Below are positions 63,919 to 64,000 of a DNA stretch of 64,000 nucleotides, one piece after another. The DNA lies in the NCBI RefSeq assembly GCF_016920785.2, contig NW_024609846.1:105700831-105764830 (forward strand). Direction: 5' to 3'. Both the position numbers and the translations under genes were made by a program. The notes beneath the pieces are model-generated. The model was given only the letters and a program-made list of their open reading frames with translations. It was not told the origin of the DNA and searched no databases. The stretch is from Ixodes scapularis. Taxonomy: Eukaryota; Arthropoda; Arachnida; Ixodida; Ixodidae. The first letter of the stretch is position 1; each line of letters begins with the position of its first letter.

Positions 63919-64000
63919 CAACAACGCAGCAAATGCAGATTGGATGTTGATTGATGAGAGGTCAGTCAACATCCAATCTGAATTCGCTGCGTTGTCGACG
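63919..64000. repeat. Foldback at the window end
   Basis: tcaacaacgcagc...cagattggatgttga is followed after 15 bases by tcaacatccaatctg...gctgcgttgtcga. The right arm reaches the last base, so the repeat probably continues. Confidence 0.85.

Noticed and set aside
63255..63950. Pro-rich 231-codon plus ORF
   Set aside because: Its first half overlaps a better-supported LINE RT relic in another frame; the Pro run comes from a poly-C tract.
1..64000. CRISPR array, rRNA operon, bacterial genes
   Set aside because: No regularly spaced short repeats, no rRNA sequence and no bacterial-type gene clusters were seen.

Overview
The window is eukaryotic, intron-bearing and saturated with transposable elements, and I infer an arthropod. 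An ixodid tick is my best guess: Penelope-like elements, Gypsy and CR1-type elements, TTAA-flanked DNA transposons, and a tRNA-Ser-like SINE resembling the tick Ruka family. No sequence here proves the species. There are no bacterial operons, rRNAs or CRISPR arrays.

Layout. 1-4800 (-): a CR1-superfamily LINE whose ORF1 starts with a hydrophobic leader and a DVETNPGP 2A-type motif; a 1057-bp hAT element (8-bp duplication, BED-finger exon) is inserted in its ORF2. 6.1-9.4 kb: THAP-finger exon pieces in an inverted repeat, then a hAT transposase end. 10.7-11.1 kb: a Gypsy LTR with primer-binding site. 11.3-17.36 kb: a TTAA-ended element carrying a young Gypsy element (12630-17089) that has an inverted mini-copy of itself inside. 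20.4-20.9 kb: three palindromic mini-elements joined end to end. 21.0-23.4 kb: a Penelope-like element with inverted terminal repeats. 24.3-31.1 kb: MITEs, a SINE and two unidentified ORFs. 31.2-33.2 kb: a second Penelope-like element (-). 34-41 kb: MITEs, a SINE, and TTAA elements, one nested in a hAT MITE. 42.2-42.6 kb: nested palindromes. 43.7-44.7 kb: a hAT with an exact 8-bp duplication. 47.9-48.7 kb: a 5'-truncated LINE. 49.95-51.7 and 60.25-62.0 kb: further TTAA elements. 53.2-55.3 kb: a 2-kb DNA element with 22-bp inverted ends. 63.1-64.0 kb: a LINE relic and a foldback cut by the window edge.

The only likely host gene is a minus-strand, multi-exon model spread from 59.27 to 41.25 kb. 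Small exons with consensus splice sites and compatible phases are separated by repeat-filled introns. Its product is unidentified; the 3' exons seen here are rich in hydrophobic residues and look membrane-spanning.

The elements are independent insertions, not a pathway. They do allow relative dating: the Gypsy element is younger than its TTAA host, and the TTAA element at 36.7-38.6 kb is younger than the hAT MITE around it. Five TTAA-ended elements with different bodies share AGGG-type termini, suggesting one transposase source acting in trans.
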